Below are positions 34,141 through 42,581 of a stretch of DNA of 64,000 bases, in pieces. A program made the position numbers and the translations under genes. The notes below the pieces were generated by a model. The model worked only from the letters and a program-made list of their open reading frames with translations. It made no database searches and was not told the origin of the DNA. Origin of the DNA: Microbulbifer litoralis (lineage in GTDB: Bacteria > Pseudomonadota > Gammaproteobacteria > Pseudomonadales > Cellvibrionaceae); assembly GCF_023634065.1 (NCBI RefSeq), contig NZ_JALKCV010000003.1:1-64000 (forward strand), read 5' to 3'. The number at the start of each line of letters is the position of its first letter. Position 1 is the first letter of the stretch.

Positions 34141-35928
34141 TTATCGTTGTTGGTTCAGACTGCGCGCGTTCTTCAGCTCGGACAGCTGGCTCTCGTATGT
34201 GGAGGCGAATTCCTCGCCGAACAGCCGCCGGTAACAGGCGTCGGGATCGCGCAGCAGTTCCCGGTACATTTCCACATACCCCTCCCAGTTCTTCGCGCTC
34301 TTGCTGGCGAAGACACCGCCGCCGCCACTGCCGGCGCGGCGCTCGATGCTGTCCGGATTGAAGAACCTGAGCATGGCGTCGTAGCCGGCCCGCATACCGG
34401 CGAGCACAGCCACCTGGTGGTCGGACAGGTCGTCGAAGCTGTCGCGTACCGCCTGCTGCGGCGACATGAAAGCGCCGTTGCCGGCGAACATCGCGTTCAA
34501 GGCATCGCGGGCGCTGGCACTGAACTTGAGCGGGTTGTTGGCCTCGGTCTGGATCATGGTGCGCTGCACGCGCAATTCGTTCTTGATACTGGTGCGCGCG
34601 CGCAGCAGGTCGATCAATCGCGCCACCGACTCCTCGACGATGGCCGCCGCCTGCTGGTCCAGTTGCTGCAGTTGCTCCGGCGAGAGCTGCAGCCCCAGCC
34701 CCGCCGCCAGCGCATTGGCGGCCGGCGCCGCGCCGGGCTGTTGTGGCGGCACGGCCTGGGCTTGGGGTTGCGGTTGTGGCTCCGGCGAGGGTTGCTGCGG
34801 GGGCACCGGTTCCGGCGGCGGCGCGGCCGGCTGCTGTGGCTGCAACTGGGAGAATCCCTGCGAGGCGCCGGAAAAGCCCGGTTCGGCGGGCGGCTGCGGC
34901 GCACTGGCAAAGCCCGGCACACGGTTTTCAAACCCGGGCGCTGCATTGCCGGGCGCCGCTGCGCCGCTGTCGAACCCCGGGGCACCGTCCACCTGTTGCC
35001 CTTCCATCGCGGCAAAGGAATCGGCAAACGGATTGTCCGCGGGGGATGGCTGCGGGGCCCTCTGCTGCGGCGCGGGTTGCGGCGCCACCGGCTGCTGCGG
35101 GGCGGGCGGCTGCGGTGGTGGCGCCATCGGCGGTGGCTCCGGCGCCACCGGGTCGGCAACCGGTGCCTGTTGCTGGGTGGCGAACTGCATGGCGTGGCGA
35201 TCGGCCGGCGCGTGGTCCTGCTCGCTGCCATCTTTCCACCAGTCATCGTCGTCCCACTGGCCGACACCCGGCGACTGGGGGGCGCCGCCGAAGCCGGACA
35301 GTGGGTCCTGGCTGCCACCACCGCCGGCGCCCCGGTCGAAGGCCGCCAGCGGATCCTCAGCGCCCTGCTCGCCCCCGAGGAAACTGTCGACGGAATCCGG
35401 CTGCTGGGCGGAGCCGGAGACATAGCCCCATTCGCCGGTGTTGGAACTGCCACCGGCGGCGCCCGGCTCCAGCCAGCTGTCCAGCTGCCGCGCCTCCTCC
35501 CGGTTCTGCATTTTTGCCGCCGCCGCGGGGCTGAACGTGGTGCGGTCGGAGCTGTCGAGAAAATCCGCCTCGCCGACCCCCTTCGGCAGGCCGCTGTCGG
35601 CCTGCGGGCGGCGGATGGAAACCCTCAGCTGGTAGTCGCCCACGACAACGGTATCGCCGTCCTTCAGCGGTACCCGGTTGCCCTTGCCGATCGGCTCGGC
35701 AGACTGGTTGTGGTAACTGCCGTTGGTACTCAGGTCTGTCAGGAAGTACTGGTTTTCACTGAAGGAAATCTGCGCATGCTGCGACGAGACCACCCGCTCC
35801 GGATCCGGCAGTACCCAGTCGTTGCTGTCGGCGCGCCCGAGACTGCCGCCCTCCGGCGTGAACAGTTTGGTGTGCTTGAGCATGTTGGCGCCCTCGGGGT
35901 CGGCCAACACGGAGAGAACTAAATCCAT
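34141..35928 (-). CDS. FHA-domain T6SS protein (TagH/Fha type)
   Basis: The 595-residue protein has an N-terminal FHA domain (about 20-105) with GSLGRADSNDWVLPDP, VVSSQHAQI and TDLSTNGSYHN, so the phosphothreonine-binding Arg, Ser and Asn are intact. A long Pro/Gln/Gly-rich linker (about 150-395) follows. The C-terminal domain (about 400-595) holds the TagH signature: FKSRTSIKNELR-like RARTSIKNELRVQRT, FNAMFAGNGAFMSPQQAV and the closing ESQLSELKNAR. Fha proteins are the target of the PpkA/PppA switch. Gene order tssJ next to fha is typical. Confidence 0.93.
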   Translation of the reverse strand: MDLVLSVLADPEGANMLKHTKLFTPEGGSLGRADSNDWVLPDPERVVSSQHAQISFSENQYFLTDLSTNGSYHNQSAEPIGKGNRVPLKDGDTVVVGDYQLRVSIRRPQADSGLPKGVGEADFLDSSDRTTFSPAAAAKMQNREEARQLDSWLEPGAAGGSSNTGEWGYVSGSAQQPDSVDSFLGGEQGAEDPLAAFDRGAGGGGSQDPLSGFGGAPQSPGVGQWDDDDWWKDGSEQDHAPADRHAMQFATQQQAPVADPVAPEPPPMAPPPQPPAPQQPVAPQPAPQQRAPQPSPADNPFADSFAAMEGQQVDGAPGFDSGAAAPGNAAPGFENRVPGFASAPQPPAEPGFSGASQGFSQLQPQQPAAPPPEPVPPQQPSPEPQPQPQAQAVPPQQPGAAPAANALAAGLGLQLSPEQLQQLDQQAAAIVEESVARLIDLLRARTSIKNELRVQRTMIQTEANNPLKFSASARDALNAMFAGNGAFMSPQQAVRDSFDDLSDHQVAVLAGMRAGYDAMLRFFNPDSIERRAGSGGGGVFASKSAKNWEGYVEMYRELLRDPDACYRRLFGEEFASTYESQLSELKNARSLNQQR

Positions 35929-35992
35929 TTCACACTGACTCGCGCTTTGTCGTTATCGGTTTCCGCCGGATGCTCTCCGTACGGTTGTCACA

Positions 35993-37492
35993 TCAGCTCC
36001 AGGGGCCCCGCAGCTCACCACCGGACAGGGCCTGCAAGCGGGGCAGCAGTATCTGGTCCCTGCCCTGCACCGAACGCAGTGTGCTGAAGCCGGCCGCATT
36101 GAATTGCGCCGCGGCCCGGTCGCTCAACTGCGCCTCCGCGCAGGGTGTCATCCACTGCCCCTGTGGCAGCTTGCGCAGGTGCAGGGGCAGGTTTTCATAG
36201 CTGGCGGAGGCCACCGGCGCGGGGCGCCCCTCACGCACAAACTGTTCGCACAGGGACAATGCCAGCAGGTAGGCGCCGTTGCCCCAGAGGTAGTATTGGT
36301 GGCCGTGCTCCGCGGTCAGTTCCTCGAACCCGAAGCAGTCGGTGGTGGCGGAGTCGGCACCGTAGGGCAGCCGCAGCATGAAGCGCGGGCCCGCCAGGGC
36401 GATGTGGCCACTGGCAGAGTATTCGCGCACCGCCTGCCAGCCACTGGCGAAAGTGTCGGACAGCGGGTAGTGCCAGTCGTCGGGATCGAGGGATCCCGCC
36501 AGGGTCGGGCAACCCGCCAGGCGGCTGTCGCCCCCCAGTACCACGGCGCTGCCCGCGGCCTCGGCGATGGTGGCCAGGTCGATCAGCAGGTGCAGGTCCC
36601 GCTCGTCGTCGGCAACGGTGAAATCGCCCAGGATCAGGTTGTAGGGCAGGCCGCCGGCCACTGTCTCACGCTCCACCAGGCACTTGAACAGTTGCGACTG
36701 CTCCAGGTCGTCCTCCGCGTGAGCGAAATCCGCCAGGACCTCTTCCTTGCTGACATCGATCAGGTGCAGCTGCAGCCCGGGGTGATCCTCGAGGCGGCGC
36801 AGCAGCAGGTGCAGGCTGCGCCAGCTGGCTTCCAGCTGGCGGAAGTCGCTGTGGTGCATGATCTTGCGCATCGCCTCGGAGGAGGCCTCTGCCAGCGCCT
36901 GCAGGTAGGCCGCCTGCTGTGCATCGGGCTTCTCCTGTACATAGGGCGCGACGATATCCTTGATCAGCCGGTCTATCTGCCCCTCGGGACTGGACGCATA
37001 GGCCTCCCGGTAGCCACTCCCGGACAGGATGGCGTCCAGCATCGACTCGCCGCCGGTCTGCGACTGCAGGCCGGCCGGCTGCAGCTCGGGCCGCCACTGG
37101 CGTATTTCCTCGGCGGCGCCGGCAAACTGCGAGGGATTCAGCAGGCGCTTTTCCAGCTCGATAAACTGCCGGAAGAGCGGCACGCGGCTGTACAGGTAAT
37201 CCGGGTGCAGGTCATCGAACTCGAGCAGCGACAGCGGTTCGTCCATGACCGGAAGTTGCAGTCGCACACCCAGTTGCTCGAACAACGCTTCAAAATTGTC
37301 TTTCCCGAGCCGGTATGCCGGGCGCTGCGCCAGGGATTCCGGCTCGCACTGCCGCCGGCTGGCGCGACCGCTGAAATCCCCAAGCACAGCCACCTTGAGA
37401 ATCCCGGCGCCGGCGGCGATGGTTTCCTCCCCGGCGCCGTCTTCGCCACTGCGGAAAATGGTACTGTCGGTATTGATGCTCGCTCGGCTCAA
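35993..37492 (-). CDS. TssB-TssC fusion, truncated sheath-like protein
   Basis: The 499-residue protein starts at TTG 37492, with GGAG 8 bases upstream. Residues about 31-135 follow TssB (VAVLGDFSG, YRLGKDNFEALFEQLGVRL, LLEFDDLHPDYLYSRVPLFRQFIELEKRLL), but the N-terminal TssB strand is absent. Residues about 173-480 follow TssC (LEASWRSLHLLL, YNLILGDF, FMLRLPYGADS, YYLWGNGAYLLALSL), yet the protein stops where TssC would still have about 100 residues, including the RIAHYLKVM helix and the last strands. It is co-transcribed with the transposase homologue, 2 bases after it. It may form a sheath-end ring or baseplate piece; the function is not known to me. Confidence 0.85.
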   Translation of the reverse strand: MSRASINTDSTIFRSGEDGAGEETIAAGAGILKVAVLGDFSGRASRRQCEPESLAQRPAYRLGKDNFEALFEQLGVRLQLPVMDEPLSLLEFDDLHPDYLYSRVPLFRQFIELEKRLLNPSQFAGAAEEIRQWRPELQPAGLQSQTGGESMLDAILSGSGYREAYASSPEGQIDRLIKDIVAPYVQEKPDAQQAAYLQALAEASSEAMRKIMHHSDFRQLEASWRSLHLLLRRLEDHPGLQLHLIDVSKEEVLADFAHAEDDLEQSQLFKCLVERETVAGGLPYNLILGDFTVADDERDLHLLIDLATIAEAAGSAVVLGGDSRLAGCPTLAGSLDPDDWHYPLSDTFASGWQAVREYSASGHIALAGPRFMLRLPYGADSATTDCFGFEELTAEHGHQYYLWGNGAYLLALSLCEQFVREGRPAPVASASYENLPLHLRKLPQGQWMTPCAEAQLSDRAAAQFNAAGFSTLRSVQGRDQILLPRLQALSGGELRGPWS

Positions 37493-37494
37493 GA

Positions 37495-38316
37495 TCAGCT
37501 CTCCATGGCGGCAATTTCGCCGGCTTTCTTATTGTTCACGTTGTCGCTTACGCTTTTGTGACCCGCGACCCCTTCCTGCTTGTCGAATTTTTTCGATGAA
37601 AGTCGATCCACATCGGCGGCGGAATCCTTATTGTCTTTTTTCGGGCGCCCGCGTTTCAGCGGGCGGACACGCTGGTTGGCGATCTGCTCGATCTTGTCCT
37701 TGAAGGTATCCCCGCCCAGCACATGGCCGAGCTTGATAGTCTCGGCAATATACTCCAACAGGCGGCGATCGAAACTGTAACGGAACAGTTTTCGATAGGC
37801 CTCGGCCCGCTCGCGGCCCGTCTCCCCCAGCTGCAGGTAGAGGCGGTGGTCGGTAATGACTTCACTGCGCACCACACTGGCGTGGTGATTGAAACTGGAC
37901 CACGGATAATCACCGAGGGATTCCGCCAGCCCCAGGTACATGGGGCGCAGCTCCACGTAGCGATAGCAGGTCAGCAGGTAGGCGTCCGAGTCGATCAGGC
38001 TGGACTTATAGCGACCCGCCCAGAGCGTACCGGAACGCTTGTAGCGATGGTTCACATACTGCACGTAGCGCCGCCCAAGGGACTGCATCATGGAAGAGAT
38101 ACCGTTGGGCACCCGCGGCGAGGCGATGATCTGTACCATGTTGGGCAACAGCACATAGGCGTGAACGTCGACGCTGTACTGGTCGGCCGCATTGCGCAGA
38201 CTGATCAGGTAGAACTGGTAGTCCTCGTCGTCGAAGAAGCACGGCAGGTTATTGTGCCCTACCTGGACAATGTGCTGGGGGATATCGATCAGGTTGAGTC
38301 GGGGTAGACGGGGCAT
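37495..38316 (-). CDS. REP-associated transposase homologue (Y1/TnpA_REP family) with lost HUH motif, first gene of T6SS block A
   Basis: The 273-residue protein starts at ATG 38316 (MPRLPRLNLIDIPQHIVQ). It matches the COG1943 family along its length: FFDDEDYQFYL, VDVHAYVLLPN, LGRRYVQYVNHRYKRSGTLWAGRYKS, DAYLLTCYRYVELRPMYLGL, YPWSSF and a C-terminal KRGRPKK. The HUH metal site, normally PNHVH in this family, reads PNMVQ, so both histidines are gone. Strand nicking is therefore unlikely; nucleic-acid binding may remain. No terminal repeats flank it, and the reading frame is intact. It lies 2 bases before the sheath-fusion gene. This points to domestication as a T6SS-linked regulator, by inference. 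Confidence 0.85.
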   Translation of the reverse strand: MPRLPRLNLIDIPQHIVQVGHNNLPCFFDDEDYQFYLISLRNAADQYSVDVHAYVLLPNMVQIIASPRVPNGISSMMQSLGRRYVQYVNHRYKRSGTLWAGRYKSSLIDSDAYLLTCYRYVELRPMYLGLAESLGDYPWSSFNHHASVVRSEVITDHRLYLQLGETGRERAEAYRKLFRYSFDRRLLEYIAETIKLGHVLGGDTFKDKIEQIANQRVRPLKRGRPKKDNKDSAADVDRLSSKKFDKQEGVAGHKSVSDNVNNKKAGEIAAMES

Positions 38317-38338
38317 CGCGCCGATAAATCCTTTTCCG

Positions 38339-38360
38339 GCCCGGGCGGGATAGCCCGGGC
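38339..38360. other. GC-rich hairpin in the leader of T6SS block A
   Basis: GCCCGGGC occurs twice (38339-38346 and 38353-38360) around GGGATA. Since the octamer is its own complement, an 8-bp stem can form in the 5' leader of the transposase-homologue transcript, 23 bases before its start codon. Confidence 0.4.
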
Positions 38361-38380
38361 TCCATCCGGTGAGTCGAGGC

Positions 38381-38410
38381 ATTATCGCAAATGAATCAAA
38401 AAAATTTCAA
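38381..38410 (-). promoter_or_regulatory. sigma-70-like promoter for T6SS block A
   Basis: On the minus strand TTGAAA (38410-38405) and GATAAT (38386-38381) are separated by 18 bases in an AT-rich stretch. Transcription would begin near 38374 and yield a leader of about 58 bases before the transposase-homologue gene. The divergent pppA-like gene starts 112 bases to the right of the -35 element. Confidence 0.45.
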
Positions 38411-38521
38411 ACCAATGCTGCTACCAAGTTAACATTAATGGCTGGTTACGAGGAGCTTCGGCTTCTTTCCAACCCGGCAATTATTCAAAAAAATATGATT
38501 ATGAGGGGAGTTGCGGCTGAC

Positions 38522-39385
38522 ATGGAGGCAATCAGGCTGGCAGTCAACGGACGGACCGATATCGGGCAGATACGCGAGGAGAACGAAGACTGCATTCGCT
38601 GGTACGGCGATCGCGAACAGCCCTTCGCCTACATTGTTGTAGCCGATGGCATGGGCGGCTACAGTGGCGGCGCCACCGCCAGCCGCATCGCGGTGGAAAC
38701 GCTCGAGCGCCATCTCGGCAAGCTGCCCGACGGAATTTTTCTTTCCTGCTCACCGGAACAGCAGCAGCTGATGTTGCGCGCCACGCTGATCGACGCCATC
38801 GACAGCGCCAACCGGGAAATCCTGGAAACCCGGCATTCACACCCGCAGCTTTCGCAGATGGGGACCACACTGGTGGTCGCGGTCATCTGGAATGATTTCC
38901 TGATCGTGGCACATATCGGCGACTCGCGCGCCTACCTGTGGAACAACTACGGCCTGCAGCGTCTTACACGGGATCACAGCGTGGTCCAGGAAATGGTGGA
39001 CCAGGGGAAAATCACTGAGCAGCAGGCCCAGGAATCCAATATCCGCAACCATATCACCCGCGCGCTGGGGGTGTCGGACCAGGTCGAACCGACCATCAAC
39101 AGCTGGACGCTGACCGAGAGTGCACTGCTGTTGCTCTGCAGCGACGGTCTCACGGAATATCTCGACGACCACACCATTGAACGCGTCCTGGCGACACACC
39201 GCCCGGCACTGGAGTGCGTCTACCGGTTTATCGACGACGCCAATCAGCTGGGCGGCAGGGACAATATCAGCGCCGGCATCATGGAGTTTTCCACTATGCC
39301 GGACACTGTCACGGAAGCTTCCAACGAAGCCATTACACTCAAGCCCAGGAAGGAAGACGTCACCGTACGCAAGGAACAACGATAA
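38522..39385 (+). CDS. PppA-type PP2C Ser/Thr protein phosphatase
   Basis: The 287-residue protein starts best at ATG 38522, since the PP2C fold begins at once (TDIGQIREENEDC); GGGGAG lies 11 bases before it. Motifs are VADGMGGYSGG (metal-binding Asp42), MGTTLVVAV, HIGDSRAYLW, SDGLTEYLDD and GGRDNISAGI. It would reverse the phosphorylation made by the PpkA-like kinase and so lower T6SS activity. Earlier in-frame ATGs at 38495 and 38501 have no ribosome site. It is divergent from T6SS block A and 12 bases upstream of the Rhs gene, with which it is likely co-transcribed. Confidence 0.93.
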   Translation: MEAIRLAVNGRTDIGQIREENEDCIRWYGDREQPFAYIVVADGMGGYSGGATASRIAVETLERHLGKLPDGIFLSCSPEQQQLMLRATLIDAIDSANREILETRHSHPQLSQMGTTLVVAVIWNDFLIVAHIGDSRAYLWNNYGLQRLTRDHSVVQEMVDQGKITEQQAQESNIRNHITRALGVSDQVEPTINSWTLTESALLLLCSDGLTEYLDDHTIERVLATHRPALECVYRFIDDANQLGGRDNISAGIMEFSTMPDTVTEASNEAITLKPRKEDVTVRKEQR

Positions 39386-39397
39386 GGATATCGAAGC

Positions 39398-42300
39398 ATG
39401 ACACCGGATCGTCTGGCCAATTTTGTTTCACTAAAACTGTCGGAAATCCACCCCCCGGGGATCGATTTTCACCCCGGTGACCCGATTGCCGCCTGCGACT
39501 GGATCAACCGCTTTTGCGCTTCCCCGACCATCGAAACGGAGATCGAACCGCGTCTCGGCGACTGGTGGCCACAGCTACCCGGCATTTCGGCAAACCACTA
39601 CAGCCTTGCCCGGGCGCCCCAGCCGGACCTGCTGTACACCCACGGTTGCGGTCCTGTCAGTTTCTGTAACGGTCCCGGCCGGGACACCAGCGGCGATGCG
39701 CTGCCAGCGCTCGCCCGGTGCCAACAGGTCGTCGGCCATGTAATTGCCTGTAATGGCGCGGTGGCATTTTCCCGCACCGATTTTGTCTTTCCCGGCCCCA
39801 TTCCCTTCCAGTGGCAGCGCCACTACCGCCAGCACCAGAGCGGGGAAACGGCGGGCGCCTGGCGCCACAGCCTGGATGAATACCTGCAGATAGACCAGGG
39901 CGGGGAAGAGCGGCAGCCGGGTGCCGCCCTGCATACCGCCGACGGCAGGAGAGTCGCCTTCACACTGCCCGCCATCGGTCACAGCAGCTTCAACCGATTC
40001 GAGCGGCTGCTGCTGCACCGGCAGAGCCTGCACAGCTTTCGCCTGCTCGGCTTCGGCCGCGCTGCAAAGACCTTTCGCGCAGACGGCACCGGGCAATCGC
40101 TTCCGCTCACGGAAATCCGCGATCCCAGCGGCAATACCCTGACCATCGATTACTACCGGGGCCAGCCGAGCAGGATTGTCAGCTCCTGGGGCCGCGCACT
40201 CGAATTCGAATACAGCGGCGACAAACTGGTCGCCGTACTCGACCGCCAGGCTCCCGAGGGCACACAGCGCCTGTGTCACTATGAATACAGCGACAGTGAC
40301 GACCAGCTGCTCGCAGCCCAGGGGCTCGCGCGGCGGGAAACCTACCACTACGACGACACCGGCAGGCTGGCCGCTATCTCGTCCGGCGGAAACCGGGCAA
40401 TCACCTTTTCCTACGACGGGCGCCAGCGCTGCAATCGCCTGCAGGTCGACGGTCTCGAATACCGCCTGCACTGGAGCCGTTCACAACAGGCCTGTCGCCT
40501 GGAGCGGCCGGGAGAGGACGCCGTCCACTGGAAATTCAATGCCTGTGGCCAGTTGCTGCGCGAACAGCAGGGCGAGGTGCAGCAGCGCTTTTTCTACGAC
40601 CACTACGGCAACCTGTGCCAGGTCAGCGCCGCCGATGGCCGCCGCGAGATTTTTCGCAGCGACGAATTCGGCCGGCTGTTGCGCCGCAGTTGCGACGGCG
40701 CCAGCGACCGCTACCTGTACGACGCCGACGGCCTGTTGCAGGCGGCCCAGCGGCGCGGTGAACAAAGCTGGCACTATCACTACAATGAGGCGGCACTGCT
40801 GCGGGAAATTGTCGATCCATCCGGCGCGCACTGGTGCTGCAGTTACGACAGTCGCGGACTGCTGGAGGAACTGACGGATCCCGAGGGCGGCCGCGTGGCC
40901 CTGCACTGGGATGGGCAGGCGCAACTGCGGGGCCTGAACCGGGGCGATCGGCGCTGGGCCCTCGACTACAACCACTGGCAACAGCTGTGCGAGCTGACCG
41001 TCGATGACGAGGCCCATGGCCAGTGGCAATACGACGAACACGGCCAGCTGCACAGCGCGCAACTCGCGGGCGCGTCGCTGGCGCTCGACTACGACGACAG
41101 CGGCAACCCCTGCCGCATCCGCTGCGACGAAAAAGCACAATTGCAGTGGCAACGCGACAGCGCCGGCAGGATCTGCGCCATTACCTTTGCCGGCGGCGAA
41201 CACTGGCACCTCGATTACGACCACTGCGGCAGACCCTCGCAACTGCATACCGGCAGCGACACATTCACCTGGCGCTACGACCGCTTCGGGCGCGCGACGA
41301 ATTTCGACAGCGATGACGGCTTCCACCGCCAATGGCAATACCGGCACAGCGGCCAGCTGAGCGAGTATCGCGATGGCGACAGCCACTGGTACCTGAGCTA
41401 CGACAGCGCCGGGCAACTGCAGCGGGTGCGCAACAACAGCGGCCAGCAGTGCGAGTTCCACTACGACCGCCACGGGCGCCTGATCCAGGCCAGCAACGAG
41501 CACAGTCACCTGCGGTTCCAGTACGACAGTCGCGGTCTGCTGCTGGCTGAACACTGCGATGGCAGCGACGGCAACCAGCTCAGCGTCAACCACCGCTACG
41601 ACACTCGCGGCTGGCTCAGGGACTCCAGTTCCGACAGCCTGGACGTCGGCTGCCTGTTCGCGCCCGGCGGCGACCTCTACGGCGTCGACGCCAACGGCGA
41701 AAGCGTGCTGCGCATCGAGCGGGACGGCAGCCGGCAAACCCATCACCGGGGCGACAACCGCTGCCAGCTCGGCTTCCGCCTCGGCCGGCTGGCCACCATC
41801 GAGCTGTCCCCCGAGCTGGCCTGGGAGCTGCCGAACCGCGATCGCCCCGATCTCCAGCTGGCGCAGGTACCGCGCCCCCCACATGCGGTGCAGTGGGACA
41901 AACGCGGCAACGTCATCCGCGAATTCCGTCCCGGCAAACGGTCGCGCGAATACTTTTACCAACACGACGGCTGGGGGCTGATGAGCAGCGCGGAATGCGG
42001 CGATTTCAAAACACTTTTCCGCTACGATCCCTTCGGTCGACGCCTGGCAAAAGTCACCACCCACCGCCGATCCAGCCGCAAGCGGCGACTGCTGACACAA
42101 TGGACAGCCACGGGACTCTGGCGCGAGAGAGCCCTGGTGGACGATGCCGAGAAGGCAACCTGGCACTACCTGCACCATCCCGTCGACGGCAGCCCTGTCG
42201 CGCGCCTCGGCGACGGCGCGCTGGAACACTTTGTCGCGGATGCCTGCGGCAACCTCCTCGCACTGATCGACGCCAGCGGGGACTTGCTGTGGCGGCGCGA

Positions 42301-42526
42301 CAGCCTCGCCGACGATTCACCGAGACAGGGCCCGGGCAACTACCGCGGCAACGAGGGCCTGTTCGATGGCGAAACCGGTCTTTTCTACCAACGCCGGGGC
42401 TATCACTACGCCGGTGTTCCGCTGGCCCAGTCGATGCAACGGCCACCGACCGGTGGTATCGGCGATGCGCCGGAAACCGGACACCGGGATATGGCGGAGC
42501 GGGAGCGCGCGCTCGCGGCCCTGTAG
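39398..42526 (+). CDS. Rhs/YD-repeat protein without recognisable toxin domain
   Basis: The 1042-residue protein has an N-terminal region with a DUF6531-like segment (about 112-145, with AFSRTDFVFPGPIPFQWQRHY). At least 20 YD-type repeats follow (forms of Y-D-x-x-G-[RQN]-L) across about 230-890. The C-terminal part has an RGNEGLFDGETGLFYQRRGY segment that matches the Rhs hyperconserved region. Where Rhs proteins have R-Y-[YF]-DP-x-x-GR, this one reads GYHYAGVPLAQ, and only about 25 residues remain. There is no PAAR, no signal peptide and no toxin. It may be an empty cocoon, a structural accessory or a remnant. It follows pppA by 12 bases. Confidence 0.85.
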   Translation: MTPDRLANFVSLKLSEIHPPGIDFHPGDPIAACDWINRFCASPTIETEIEPRLGDWWPQLPGISANHYSLARAPQPDLLYTHGCGPVSFCNGPGRDTSGDALPALARCQQVVGHVIACNGAVAFSRTDFVFPGPIPFQWQRHYRQHQSGETAGAWRHSLDEYLQIDQGGEERQPGAALHTADGRRVAFTLPAIGHSSFNRFERLLLHRQSLHSFRLLGFGRAAKTFRADGTGQSLPLTEIRDPSGNTLTIDYYRGQPSRIVSSWGRALEFEYSGDKLVAVLDRQAPEGTQRLCHYEYSDSDDQLLAAQGLARRETYHYDDTGRLAAISSGGNRAITFSYDGRQRCNRLQVDGLEYRLHWSRSQQACRLERPGEDAVHWKFNACGQLLREQQGEVQQRFFYDHYGNLCQVSAADGRREIFRSDEFGRLLRRSCDGASDRYLYDADGLLQAAQRRGEQSWHYHYNEAALLREIVDPSGAHWCCSYDSRGLLEELTDPEGGRVALHWDGQAQLRGLNRGDRRWALDYNHWQQLCELTVDDEAHGQWQYDEHGQLHSAQLAGASLALDYDDSGNPCRIRCDEKAQLQWQRDSAGRICAITFAGGEHWHLDYDHCGRPSQLHTGSDTFTWRYDRFGRATNFDSDDGFHRQWQYRHSGQLSEYRDGDSHWYLSYDSAGQLQRVRNNSGQQCEFHYDRHGRLIQASNEHSHLRFQYDSRGLLLAEHCDGSDGNQLSVNHRYDTRGWLRDSSSDSLDVGCLFAPGGDLYGVDANGESVLRIERDGSRQTHHRGDNRCQLGFRLGRLATIELSPELAWELPNRDRPDLQLAQVPRPPHAVQWDKRGNVIREFRPGKRSREYFYQHDGWGLMSSAECGDFKTLFRYDPFGRRLAKVTTHRRSSRKRRLLTQWTATGLWRERALVDDAEKATWHYLHHPVDGSPVARLGDGALEHFVADACGNLLALIDASGDLLWRRDSLADDSPRQGPGNYRGNEGLFDGETGLFYQRRGYHYAGVPLAQSMQRPPTGGIGDAPETGHRDMAERERALAAL

Positions 42527-42581
42527 AGGACCGGCAGACAAGAGCTACAATCCCGGTTAGTCTTCCGCTTTTTACAGTTTT

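Noticed and set aside
27428..36000. Plus-strand open frames of several hundred codons opposite tssM and the FHA gene
   Set aside because: These are mirror frames of well-recognised T6SS genes, with no motif of their own.
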